Translations under genes and position numbers: made by a program | In this document: positions 13,301-26,200 of the stretch, one piece after another | How the letters are laid out: the number at the start of each line of letters is the position of its first letter | How positions within the stretch are numbered: the stretch's first letter is position 1 | Notes under the pieces: generated by a model | Seen by the model: the letters and a program-made list of their open reading frames with translations, nothing else | Databases searched by the model: none | Told to the model about the DNA's origin: nothing | NCBI RefSeq assembly: GCF_036711975.1 | Contig: NC_091970.1 | Location: forward strand, 5,463,501 to 5,527,500 | Source: Onthophagus taurus | Taxonomy: Eukaryota; Arthropoda; Insecta; Coleoptera; Scarabaeidae | DNA: 64,000 nucleotides | Reading direction: 5' to 3'

Positions 13301-14856
13301 CAAGTCAATTTAATTTATTTTTTTTAGGATTTTCTAAAGGTTTAACATTAAAAAAATTCCTTTTTTGGTATAATTTAAGCATTAATTAATTAATTTTCGC
13401 AAAAAAATGACGTTTAAAATTGTCACTTAATTTTGACAAGTTGTTGTGAAGTTGGTTACAGTTGGTAACATTGAATTTGTGTTACATTGACGTTTAAACT
13501 TTATTTAAAAAAATAAATTTATGGAATCAATTTCAATAGGAGTTGTGGACAAATTCTACTTACATATAATGAGTTATTATTGATTTATATTAATTTTTAT
13601 AATTTTAATTTTAGGAAAGATTATCACCAGGTGAACGAAACGGAATCTTTCCTCCCGGCTCCAGCGGCGTCCCAAGCCATCGCCGCACGGACTTTGCAAC
13701 GCAGCCAAGGGTCGTCCTACCCCCCAGATACTCCCCCACCGAGCTATACGTCCGCTATGATGCATAATTCGCTTGCAACCGCCCCAGTGCATGAAGCAGA
13801 GTCACTCATGTATTTTTTTTATTTTCGTTTTATTTAATTTTATTTATTTCTCCATTAAATTCATTAAATTTAGCGATCCCCCGCTCTCAAATATATGTTA
13901 ATTGTATCCTTAATCTTAAATTTTGATGGGTTCAATTTTTTATATTAAATGTTTTTTAAGTAGCATGCTCAATTAGGATTGAAATCGAATGATTAGATTA
14001 AACTCATTTAGATTAATTAAGTTATTACAGTAAAAGCTCGATGTAACAGAGTAACAGACCTCGTTAGAACGGACTTTTGATGTTCCTTTCCTCGTGTTAA
14101 AGCGTTATATCGAGGTTTTACTTGTTTTCTGTAATTTCGTCGGATGTGTGCAATGTTCTTTTCTCAATTTTACAGTGATGGCTGTGACATGCGCTCAGCA
14201 GAGCATCACAGAGGAGCCCATATGTCTCATCTCCGGGGCCATACTCTCGGACGATTGCCATCACACCACCACGAACAACTCGCGGGGCCTAATAATGGCA
14301 AGTACGCGACTTTAAGCAAACAATGTAAAACTTTAGAGAGTTCAGACTTTTACTGAGACAGGTATTAATAAGTTAATTAATATAAAAAAGATAAATTAAA
14401 ATAAATCATTTTAGGTCTGCCTGCAAAGAATTCCCAAACTTTAAAGGTTTTAAGTTCGATCAGCAACAACAACAACACCAAAAGCTAGCACCATCAAACG
14501 ACAGCCATCGAACCGCGAACATAAATAAATTTAGTTCGTTAGGTCGTAGACCGCTTCCTCAAATACCAACGGATGAGAAAGCGCGAAAACAGCCTCCAGT
14601 TCCGAAAGTACCAACGACCATCTCACAAACGGTCGGTGAAACACCGTTGAATCCAGCTAATTTCCGGTCGTTGCAACGAGGCGCGTGGCAAGACACAACC
14701 GCGTTCCATCAAAACCTACAGTTTCGATCATTGCAAAGAACCGGAGCCCCGCCGCAACATTCGCAATTTCGTTCGGCTAAGATTCAAGATCAAAATGAGG
14801 CTATTTATAAAAATGGAGATAGCGAAAGACAACTTTACGCTGTCACGGAGTTGTAA
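10352..14856 (+). CDS. ttyh: Tweety-family anion channel (TTYH homologue; like Drosophila CG3638)
   Basis: Plasma-membrane protein of the tweety family, linked to calcium- or volume-regulated anion conductance. Coding exons: 10352-10486, 12061-13202, 13615-13809, 14176-14361, 14415-14856; all junction phases agree. Five membrane segments are visible, beginning WLILTLLVLLIYLLTRCC. The large loop between segments 4 and 5 holds conserved Cys residues (DLCMAPD, YTSCEKA, LVDCKAL). The C-tail carries PPPSY, a PPxY site of the kind bound by Nedd4 ligases in vertebrate TTYH2. The fourth exon ends KQCKTLESSDFY followed by TGA (14354-14356), giving 550 residues. An in-phase last exon follows, reachable by an upstream donor at 14301|14302 (679 residues) or by readthrough of TGA (699 residues). 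It encodes a Gln-rich, FRSLQR-repeated tail ending AVTEL. Confidence 0.93.
10487..12060 (+). other. tweety intron between coding exons 1 and 2
   Basis: AT-rich. A CAGGGTGGTTCAAAGTC sequence near 11311 resembles the terminus of a small transposon. AGCGCCATCT at 11731 matches the GATGGCGC site seen elsewhere. Open frames at 10547-10774 and 10798-11001 have no recognisable homology. Confidence 0.5.
13219..13553 (-). mobile_element. MITE-like element (TTTGTCCATGACTAC ends), copy 1
   Basis: Begins TTTGTCCATGACTACC and ends AGTTGTGGACAAA, an imperfect terminal inverted repeat. It shares GTTGGTTACAGTTGGTAACA and TTGACGTTTAAACTTTATT (reverse-complemented) with copies at 18450-18763 and 40830-41252. 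It occupies most of the tweety intron 13203-13614. No ORF is present. Confidence 0.7.
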
Positions 14857-17271
14857 GTTGTTTAAAGAGGTTTTTTTTGTGATTTTTTGGGATATGCAGG
14901 CAGCGAGAGGTAGAAATTATTTAAAAAGTAATGAGATAGAAAAAATAACCATTCCGATTTAGATTCAGTATTTTCTTTTTTTATTTAGAATTATTTTTTT
15001 GTTCTACGTACCGTTTTGCATTTAGTATGGATGGAGGTTTTAATTCAAAAATAATGTTTATTTTCAAAAAAAGGGGAGAAAAATATGTAAATGTTGATAT
15101 TTAGGATTTGAAAAAGAAATTAATACATAGAAAAAGTTTACAATTAGATCTTTATCGAAATATATATGCTACATATTTAGAAAACAACCTATTATAAAGA
15201 TTTAATTTGATACAGAAATTTTTAAAAAGATTTTCTAGGTTATGTTGTTGAATTAAAAAAACATTAATTTTCTTTTAACAATTATCTTAAATGGTGTTCG
15301 AATTAAAAGCTAATTAAGTTTTCCCATAAATTTGTACTTAATAATTTTTATCTTTGACAACCATAGGGAATTTTAATTTTTAAATATTGGCAACAAATTT
15401 TTCATATTTTATGTCAACTAAAACAACATAACCTGTCATTTAAAATTACTCCAATTTAATCGTTATTTTCTTAAAGAAATATTAAAAAATTTATTAATAA
15501 TATAAATATTAATATTAACAATCATTTTTATGTGGTATTAAACGCTATTTACGTAAGTGTTATAGATTTTTAATGGTTTTTATTTAAATGAGTGACATAA
15601 CCTAAAAAAAATTTTTTTGTATTAAAAATTACTTTTAATTCTTTCTAACAGGTTGTTTCCTGAGAATATCGTGAGTTGTGGTGTTTATTTATAAAAAACC
15701 CGACCAAAACACTAATTACGAATGAAATCCTTCTTCGAAATGATTCAAATGTTGTCCGATGTGTATTTTCAGGAAGTTAACAGGTAAATAATTCCTTTTC
15801 TTCTTTTAATTACATCATTCCTTAAAAAATTATGATTCGATTTAGTTTTTTTTTCAAATCCTACGTTCTGGAAGCAAAAAAATACATCACTATATAATTG
15901 TGTTAAAATTAAATTCGAATTTATGATCAGATTAGATGATGAGTGCGTTGTTTTTATTATTATTATTATTTGGGGGTTTTTCCTCAATTTTTGAGTGTTT
16001 ATTTTATATTTTTAGTTACAAAATGATAGGATTTAATTTACTCTCGTTAAGAAAGTAATAAGAAATTGTGCCATCACACTATTGTATATAGAAAAACAAA
16101 CAATATAAAAAAAAATTAATTAAATTTAACAATGATGACCTTAGATACTAAAACTGACCCTCAACCCAAAATTAAAAAAAAAATTTGTAGTAAATTTAAT
16201 TAAAATTAATTAACTTAAAATTATAATATCAAAGAAACAAATTTTTTTAACACGATAAATTGCTCACCTTAAATAAATAAATAAATACAAAAAGATCTGT
16301 GTCAAATCTACAGGAATCTCACAATTTTTGTGTACATCAAATTTGATTTAATTTCTTTATAAAAAAAGAAAATTGTATTGATAAAAAAAATTAATGATAT
16401 AAATGTTTAATGTAGATTTAGGTGAAAAAGTCTACCTAATTTTTTGATTAAATGTGATTAAATCAAACGGTAGCGAAGAAAAATGAGGGTTAAAATGGTT
16501 TTAATTAAAAAGAATCATTTTGAATCCTTGATAATCCCAAAAATACATGGCCACAACTGCCAAAGAGTTCTCGATATGCACAATATCGAGTGCGTGAATT
16601 AATCTAAAAGAATAAAGAAAAAAATAAATATTATAATTAAAAAAAAAATGACACCAGATGGTGATCTAAGTGTCTATAGTAAGATTTGTATATTTCAGTA
16701 CATCGATAGGTAGGCCTTAGGTGTCCGTTAATCCACCCCTCTTCTTTAATTATTCCTCCTTTCAATCTTAATTTATACCCAATTTAATTAAGATTTCTGT
16801 GTATATTATATATAGAGTGATTAACTTTTTTCCATTTACTTTTAATTGTATAACTATGTAATTTATTGATGCATTTACATAGATTGTAAGATTAATTAAT
16901 TTTTTAAGTTGTACCATATGGATTTATACACAAAAAAAACACGCTGTACAAGTAAACTTTACTATTTGGTAAATTTATTGCATTTTTATTAAGTAACCAT
17001 CGTGATTTTTATTTATTATTATTTTTTTAATATAAAAAATTATCTATTTACAATTTTTTTTAAAGTGTACATTTTATTTCTATCACAACTTGATTAAAAA
17101 TTTACTTATACTTAAATATAATTAATAAATACAAAAATCTTTTTTTTTTAACTAATTTGGTATGATTTATGAATTTTTAGGTTCGCCCTTTGACCCAATT
17201 AAGTTAAAAATGCCGAATACAAACTGATTAACGTTTCGGAAACTGCGGAAATACTCGTAACCCAAGTCCTG
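14857..17271. other. 3' UTRs and convergent spacer between tweety and CYB5R4
   Basis: Very AT-rich. The plus-strand side should contain the tweety 3' UTR and the minus-strand side, just below 17272, the CYB5R4 3' UTR. Several AATAAA-like signals occur (for example near 16270), so I cannot fix either poly(A) site. No exon or RNA gene was recognised. Confidence 0.4.
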
Positions 17272-20200
17272 CTATCCCAAAAATAAATAGATTTGATCGT
17301 CTCCGACTCCCATCCCTTTCAAAAGAGTGTGCGATAAATTCGTGAAAACCGTCGGTCCGCAAGCTGCCACGTAAACGTCTTTTTGTAAGTATCCCGTGTC
17401 TTTTATTAGATTTTTTATGGCGTCTTCTAAAATTGGACTTGATACGTGTCCTGATAAACCAGTCCATTTTGATGAGGGTTGTGATAAAATGTATTCAACG
17501 TTAAATCTAAAATAAAAAGAAAATTAATTTGATTTCTTTTAATGAGTCAGAAATACTAGATCAAATTAACTGCAAGTTTTAATTTTTATACTGTAGATAA
17601 GACAAGTTATCTGTCGTACTGAAACATAGCCCTTTCGCTTCCGTATAATAGCGAATAATATTGCTTTTCTGTAAGTCATTAAAGAAAACGTCCCAACTGA
17701 TTGGGAAATAAGAATTATCTGTCCAGTCTACAAAATACGTTCGAAAAGGGTTTAGGATGCTTCCTTAAAATGTGGGGAAAGTGAGAATGATTTTTGGCTT
17801 ATCACTCAGGAATGTACAGATAGAGGAAAAGCAGGCAGAAAGGAGAGCTGGGTAGGATTGAGGATGAAAGGGGAGGAATATCGATGATGAAAATGTCTGC
17901 AGACGCACGGCTAAACCCGATATTTTCTAGTTCTAGGTCTAGTGTTAGTTCTAGTTTTACACTATCACTAGAATTAACACAAGACCTAGAACTAGAATCA
18001 TTCGGGTTGTCTTCTTGAAACGCGCCGGCAACATCTCAAATTTTCCTAGTGTAATTTTTGCTTAAAACTGACCAATAGCAACCCTTCTTTTTGATGCTTA
18101 AATTTGAAAACACTCCTCCGAATTAAAGAAATGGAGTATAGTAACTTTTCGTTTGTTCCTAAATTCACCATGATAAAAATATTAACCGTCACAAACATTT
18201 TAACATTGCCAAATTACAAAAAACGTTTAAGGGTACGTTCTTAAACTGGAAAATTATTATTATTGCAAAATCCGTTACAAATATTTACAAACACTTACTT
18301 TTAAATCTAGTTTAGTAACAAAATATTACCTGTTGTCATCTTTGTGGAGTGTATCGAAATGCGTTTTAAATAGAATATCTTCATCGGTACGATTAAAAAA
18401 GAGAAGCGTTACATGGTAACTAAAAAATAAAATAATTTAACAATTTAATTATAGTATCTTATTATACGAGCGTATAATGAGGGCTATTATTCACTAAGGT
18501 TAAGTTTATGGCATAATTAACTTGAGTACTTTGTCCATGACTACTATTGAAATTGATTCCATACATTTTAGAATAAAGTTTAAACGTCAAAGTGACACAA
18601 ATTCAATGTTACCAACTGTAACCAACTTCACACCAATTTGTCAAAATTAAATGTCAATTTTATGAAACGTCATGTTTTTTTTACGAAAATTAATTAATTT
18701 ACGATTTCAAACCTTTAGAAAGTCATTTATAAAGTATATATTATAAGATAGTCGTGGACAAAATTATTAATTACCTCTTTTTGACTCTTCGTTCTAACAA
18801 AAACGAAATTAATCCTAACATCGGGGTTAACCCAGTTCCGCCGGCTAATAATAAAAATAATTCCTTATTCTCAATATCTTGTAAATTAAAAGCACCAAGT
18901 GGTCGTGATATCTCAATAATATCGTATTTACTTTTCCCACAAACATATTTACTTATATTCCCATTCGGATAATTTTTAACCATCAAACAAACGTTATCCG
19001 TTGTGTATAAGGACGGTTTAAATTGTTTAAACAAACTCGCCGGAACCGGCGTGTAACTCCGCGACATTTCTTCACCTTTTATTTTCCCAAAAACCCTCAC
19101 ATGCTTCCCGATTGGAATCGTTAACTTGCTATTATCGACACGTTCGAGTTCAATTAAACAAGTATTTTGGTTAACTTGGATTTTATTAATAACCGTGTAT
19201 TTTAATTTAATATCTAAGGATGTTGTTTCGTCACGTTTTTGAGTTAAAATCCCAAAATTTTCCCAAATACCACTTTCTAATTTCTTAAAAATAATTTCTA
19301 TTTTCCCCGTTTCTTGATTAACTTTGATTTGGCACGGCCATTTAATGCCTTTATTAAACTTAATTTCATTTATAAACAATTTCGAATTAAAAGTTAAATA
19401 AATGTTGAGTGAGTTATCTTGATTTGGGGGGTTCACTTCTACTTGACAATTTGAATATGATTTTGTGTAAAAAATGATTGTTATCGAATCCATTTTTTGT
19501 ATCCAATCGAATCTCGGTAAAATTATGTTATCTTCTATTATTTTATTTTCTATTTTATTTTCATCTTTGTTATTATAATTTTCGTTTTTTGGGATATTAT
19601 TTGGGAATAATTCTTCAACGGTGATATCGGCCTCTGGGATTAATCGCCCCAAAAAGCATTTATTTAAAATTTGTTCGTAATTAACCCAAGGATGGACCTA
19701 AGATTAATTAATTAAATAAAATTAGTGCTTTTGGTGGGTTAAAATTTACTTGGTCAAAAAGATGAGTCGCGTCTTTTCCGGCTCCTTTCATGATTTCGTC
19801 GATTCCTCCAGGATGAAACGGTAAATAATGAGTTACGTTGTATACTCGTCCTCTTAAAGCCAACCAAACGTCGGTTTCCGTTGAATGTTGGGCTAATTCT
19901 TTTAAGGTGATCTAAAAAAAGGTTTTAATCTCTTGTTTGTTTTGAGATGTTTTATTTACTGTTAATTGCCCCGCTTTTGATCCAACACCCGTTAAATCTT
20001 TTCCAGATGATCCCAATCGAATCCAGTCCATTAAGGAATGTCCTGGTTGGAGGGCGCATTTATTTCTTGGATTTCCTGGAAAAGAAGAATCAATTCGAAT
20101 TAACCACCGATTAAGGTAAGTTTAATTTATTATTTAAAGGATTTAAATCAAAAAACTTAATGCAGTGATTAATATTGAATATATTTTTTAAAACATTTTT

Positions 20201-23200
20201 AATCAAAATTCCATTTAATTTCTCGAAATCATTATGGGTTGGGACGATGGCACCAAACAAAGTGTTACCAAGAGCAGTCGCATCGAGGAGCTCATTTACA
20301 GTGGAACCAACCGAACAATTCCTACAAACACCAAAAAAATAAATTCATCTCAAAACGAATATTTTAAAAGCATACTTATTCGTGCAATTATGAGTGATAT
20401 AATTTTGCAATTAGCATCGTCGCCCACTTCAAATTCAAGAACCAAATCCAAATCGACTCTGATTGTAAGATCGCAAATTCTAATTGCGATTTTAACGAAA
20501 CTTTCAACGTAAACGTTAGCTCTTGAAATTAACTTCAAAATTAATATCTGAGGTTACTGTAGTTCCGTCGATGGTTTCGGAATATGATATTTCAGTACCG
20601 AGTGCGACATAATCACCAATATCGACGCATTTCAAATTGGCTTCGAGAAGTCCCAAGTAAAAATTAATTAATTCAATTAAAAAAAACTTATTCAGATTTT
20701 TTTTTGTTTTACTTACCAAGTTAATAACGACGTAAACGTTTCTGTAAGCGATACATCAACGGCCAAGTCCAAACAAGCTTTAATTTGGTTATTGCAGCGG
20801 ATGTCCCTGTATGAGTGGCGAAGCTAGTAGAAGCAAATAAGCCGAGAACAACCAAACATGGAGCAATTTCATTTTTGTGCTTTTTTTGTTGTTGTTTTCT
20901 TTCGAAATGCTTTTTCAAATTAATAATGATAGTAACAAACTTGCGCGTTTTTATACATGATTTATTAATCGGCTTTGTCAATTTATGAGTTAATACAATG
21001 ATTAAGAAGAAAGAGAATTTCGGTTTTATCGGCATTTATTATTTATCAATTATTGCCCTTCGTCTTGTTTAATAATTAATAAAATTAATTGCATCAATCC
21101 AAGTTTAGGAACGTTCGAAATTATTCGTCGAGTTTGAACTGGTATTTGGTGAAATCTATTTAATTAAATCGTCAATATCACGTCGCGGTCAATGTAGACG
21201 CAATAAATCTTTGAAGACAACGGCTACAAATGGATTACAATGACTTTCCATTTAGAACACTGAAACACTTATTCCAATTCATATTTTTTCTTCTTCAATT
21301 AATCTCTATTACGAGGCAGCTCAAAGACAGCAAGAAAACCTTAATGTTCCGCATATAACCTCCTATTATACAGGGTCATTCTTCTTCTTACTTTCCTTAC
21401 TGTCACGTTTCATAGCCTGGAGCCTGTACAACTAATATCTGTATATTTAGTCTTCTGCTTACAGTATCTAGTCTTGTATATGGAGTAATTAGCAGTATCT
21501 AGTATTTTATTGGCAGTATCTGATCTTTTTTTAGCAATATCTATACCTCTGCTAGCAATACGTAGTCTTCCGAAAGCAATATCTAATCTTCTGCAAACAT
21601 TGTCTAGTCTTCTATTAGCAGTATCTAGTGTCAACAGTATAGGTGTTACTATACAACGTTCGCAGTTCGTCCAAATCGACTTGGTGAGTTCTGAGAATAT
21701 TCAAACGACAGAAAAATACACCAAGCAATTTATGAAATATGCCTAATTTTTTTATGCCATTGCCAAATTTGATTTCCATGCACTTGTCGTGTTCTATAAG
21801 TCGTTCTGAACATTTAAAAAAAAAAAATCTATTCAACAATACGTGGTTCGTCCAAATTGGCCCGGTAAGTTCTAAGAACACTTAAACCGCCGAAAACGTC
21901 TTAATATGTATCGTGTTGACTTATAGAGTATAATAAGTCATTAGAGACATTTTAAGAACAAAAAAAATTCAGAAAAACCAAATTTTTACACGACCTATCT
22001 CAATAATCTAAGTATATCTGATTATAAAACAATTTAAAGTGAAGGTGACATCGTTTAAATAATATCAATAAAACGAGATGCATTTTATAACACCACAATT
22101 GTCATAAAAATATCTGATTAATGATTTTTTATCTTTTATATTTACCAGTAATTTAATTGTTTTTAATTAAAATTTTCCAATTCTACTTGTTAATTGTCTT
22201 AATTTAATTTTTAATTATAATATTAATGATAATAATCGTGGAACATTTTGGATTGATGCAATTAATTTTATTACCTCGACAAAACAAGACAATAAATTCA
22301 TAAGAATTTCTTTACAAGTCGGATTAACAAAGCAAGTATAAAAACTGGCAAATTTTTCGATACCGGCATCAATTCGAAAAAAACATTTCGAAAGAAAACA
22401 ACAAAAAAATACGCAAAAATGAAATTACTTTTGGTTCTTTTCGGTTTATGTGCTTCTTCTTGTTTCGCAACTCACCCCGCAACGAATACCGCAATAACTA
22501 AAATCAAAGCTTGTTTAGACTTGGCTGCAGATGTATCACTCGCAGGAAACGTTTATGCCGTCGTTGATGTGGTATGTAAAATAACAAAAAAAAATCTCTT
22601 AATATATTTTTGTAATTGAATTAATTTTCAGTTGGGACTTCTTAATCTCAATCTTCAAGCCAATCTGAAATGCGTCGATATTGGTGCTTATGTCGCACTC
22701 GGTACTGAAATATCATATTCTGAAACCATCGTCGGAACTACAGTAACCGCAGACGTTAACCTTGAAGTTTGCGTTGACGTTGACTTAATTTCAAACGCTA
22801 ATGTTTACGTTACTTTACTCGGAAGTCTCGTTAAAATCGCAATTGGAGTTTGCGATCTTACAATCAGAGTTGATTTGGATTTGGACTTGGTCCTTGAATT
22901 TGAAGTGGGCGATGAATCTAATTGCAAAATTAAACAGATCGATCATAATTGCACCAGAAAGTATGGTTTTAAAATACTTATTTCGAGATGATTATTTAAT
23001 TTTTGTTTGTTTGTAGGAATTGTTCAGTTGGTAACAGTGGTAATGCGATCATTGACAGGTGTAAAGCAGGAAAGAGCACTGATATTTGCGATGATACCTA
23101 CAATAAATGGAACACTGCTCTTGGTAATACTTTGCTTGGCGCCATCGATCCATAAAAACAACAAATTCGAAAAGGATTTAAATACAATGACTTGGCTAAA

Positions 23201-26200
23201 AAAAATGTAAAGAATGATATTCAATATTAAACAATATAAATAAATATGTTTTCCCTACTGATTTTTGCTTCTTAACACCATCATCACGACATAGTCAAAA
23301 CTATAAACAAAATCTTGTATTAAAATTCAATACAAAATAATTATAAATAATGCTTTCAAACCAATGAGGCATATGCGACCATGTAATGTGATTTTGTACT
23401 TTTAAACTGGTTTTTATTTTATATAGAATTTTAGTCTAACCAGTTTCGGCCCATATTTGTAATCTTCATTAAAAATTCTTTAAAATGAGTACAAACACGA
23501 CATATTTATCTTCAATATTAATGAAGTTATGGTCAACTTCCGGTTAAGAATGTCAACGTCAATTTTGACATATTTGTAATCGTCGTAAAAAATCCTTTAA
23601 AATGAGTCCAAACATGATACGTTTAATTCCAATATTACTTGAGATATAAGCAACTTCCGGTTTGAAAGGTCAATGTCATTTTGACATATTCTTAATTTTT
23701 ATGAAATGTCTTAATATTTGTCATAAAAACAAAAATATAATAAAAAAAATAAAAAATTAAGGTTGGTATTAATATTTAAAAACTAAATTACTATCTTCAT
23801 TGTTGCTAACTTCGGGTTTAATGTTTTTTATTCTAACTTTTTTGTTTTTTGAGATAAGTGCGTCATCTTTGGACTCATTTTAAAGGTTTTTTAATGAAGA
23901 TGACAAATATATCAAAATTGACGTTGACGTTTCAAACCGGAAGTGATTGTATTTCCATTAATATTAAAGTTAAATATGTTGAGTTTAGACTCATTTTAAA
24001 GGATTTTTTATGAAGTTGACAAATATGTCAAAATTAAAAGTTGAAAGTTCGAACTTTTTGGTTTTTTGAGATAAATGCCTCAAGTTTGGACTCACTTTAA
24101 AGGTTATTTTATGAAGATTACTGTCACGTTTCATAGCCTGGAGCCTGTACAACTAATATCTGTATATTTAGTCTTCTGCTTACAGTATCTAGTCTTGTAT
24201 ATGGAGTAATTAGCAGTATCTAGTATTTTATTGGCAGTATCTGATCTTTTTTTAGCAATATCTATACCTCTGCTAGCAATACGTAGTCTTCCGAAAGCAA
24301 TATCTAATCTTCTGCAAACATTGTCTAGTCTTCTATTAGCAGTATCTAGTGTCAACAGTATAGGTGTTACTATACAACGTTCGCAGTTCGTCCAAATCGA
24401 CTTGGTGAGTTCTGAGAATATTCAAACGACAGAAAAATACACCAAGCAATTTATGAAATATGCCTAATTTTTTTATGCCATTGCCAAATTTGATTTCCAT
24501 GCACTTGTCGTGTTCTATAAGTCGTTCTGAACATTTAAAAAAAAAAAATCTATTCAACAATACGTGGTTCGTCCAAATTGGCCCGGTAAGTTCTAAGAAC
24601 ACTTAAACCGCCGAAAACGTCTTAATATGTATCGTGTTGACTTATAGAGTATAATAAGTCATTAGAGACATTTTAAGAACAAAAAAAATTCAGAAAAACC
24701 AAATTTTTACACGACCTATCTCAATAATCTAAGTATATCTGATTATAAAACAATTTAAAGTGAAGGTGACATCGTTTAAATAATATCAATAAAACGAGAT
24801 GCATTTTATAACACCACAATTGTCATAAAAATATCTGATTAATGATTTTTTATCTTTTATATTTACCAGTAATTTAATTGTTTTTAATTAAAATTTTCCA
24901 ATTCTACTTGTTAATTGTCTTAATTTAATTTTTAATTATAATATTAATGATAATAATCGTGGAACATTTTGGATTGATGCAATTAATTTTATTACCTCGA
25001 CAAAACAAGACAATAAATTCATAAGAATTTCTTTACAAGTCGGATTAACAAAGCAAGTATAAAAACTGGCAAATTTTTCGATACCGGCATCAATTCGAAA
25101 AAAACATTTCGAAAGAAAACAACAAAAAAATACGCAAAAATGAAATTACTTTTGGTTCTTTTCGGTTTATGTGCTTCTTCTTGTTTCGCAACTCACCCCG
25201 CAACGAATACCGCAATAACTAAAATCAAAGCTTGTTTAGACTTGGCTGCAGATGTATCACTCGCAGGAAACGTTTATGCCGTCGTTGATGTGGTATGTAA
25301 AATAACAAAAAAAAATCTCTTAATATATTTTTGTAATTGAATTAATTTTCAGTTGGGACTTCTTAATCTCAATCTTCAAGCCAATCTGAAATGCGTCGAT
25401 ATTGGTGCTTATGTCGCACTCGGTACTGAAATATCATATTCTGAAACCATCGTCGGAACTACAGTAACCGCAGACGTTAACCTTGAAGTTTGCGTTGACG
25501 TTGACTTAATTTCAAACGCTAATGTTTACGTTACTTTACTCGGAAGTCTCGTTAAAATCGCAATTGGAGTTTGCGATCTTACAATCAGAGTTGATTTGGA
25601 TTTGGACTTGGTCCTTGAATTTGAAGTGGGCGATGAATCTAATTGCAAAATTAAACAGATCGATCATAATTGCACCAGAAAGTATGGTTTTAAAATACTT
25701 ATTTCGAGATGATTATTTAATTTTTGTTTGTTTGTAGGAATTGTTCAGTTGGTAACAGTGGTAATGCGATCATTGACAGGTGTAAAGCAGGAAAGAGCAC
25801 TGATATTTGCGATGATACCTACAATAAATGGAACACTGCTCTTGGTAATACTTTGCTTGGCGCCATCGATCCATAAAAACAACAAATTCGAAAAGGATTT
25901 AAATACAATGACTTGGCTAAAAAAAATGTAAAGAATGATATTCAATATTAAACAATATAAATAAATATGTTTTCCCTACTGATTTTTGCTTCTTAACACC
26001 ATCATCACGACATAGTCAAAACTATAAACAAAATCTTGTATTAAAATTCAATACAAAATAATTATAAATAATGCTTTCAAACCAATGAGGCATATGCGAC
26101 CATGTAATGTGATTTTGTACTTTTAAACTGGTTTTTATTTTATATAGAATTTTAGTCTAACCAGTTTCGGCCCATATTTGTAATCTTCATTAAAAATTCT

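Larger units (their letters stand above)
21397..24117 (+). repeat. tandem segmental duplication, unit A (2721 bp)
   Basis: Unit A starts at TTACTGTCACG (21397), carries the secreted-protein gene with promoter and 3' flank, and is followed directly by unit B. All predicted reading frames in the two units are identical. Copies are joined at TTACTGT, which is also present at the left (21397-21403) and right (26723-26729) borders. Confidence 0.92.

Noticed and set aside
21410-21881. Minus-strand frames MTLDTANRRLDN... and MFLELTGPIWTN..., repeated at 24131-24602
   Set aside because: The first is a translation of the AGTATCTAGTCTTC minisatellite. Both are simply duplicated with units A and B, and neither has homology or splice signals.
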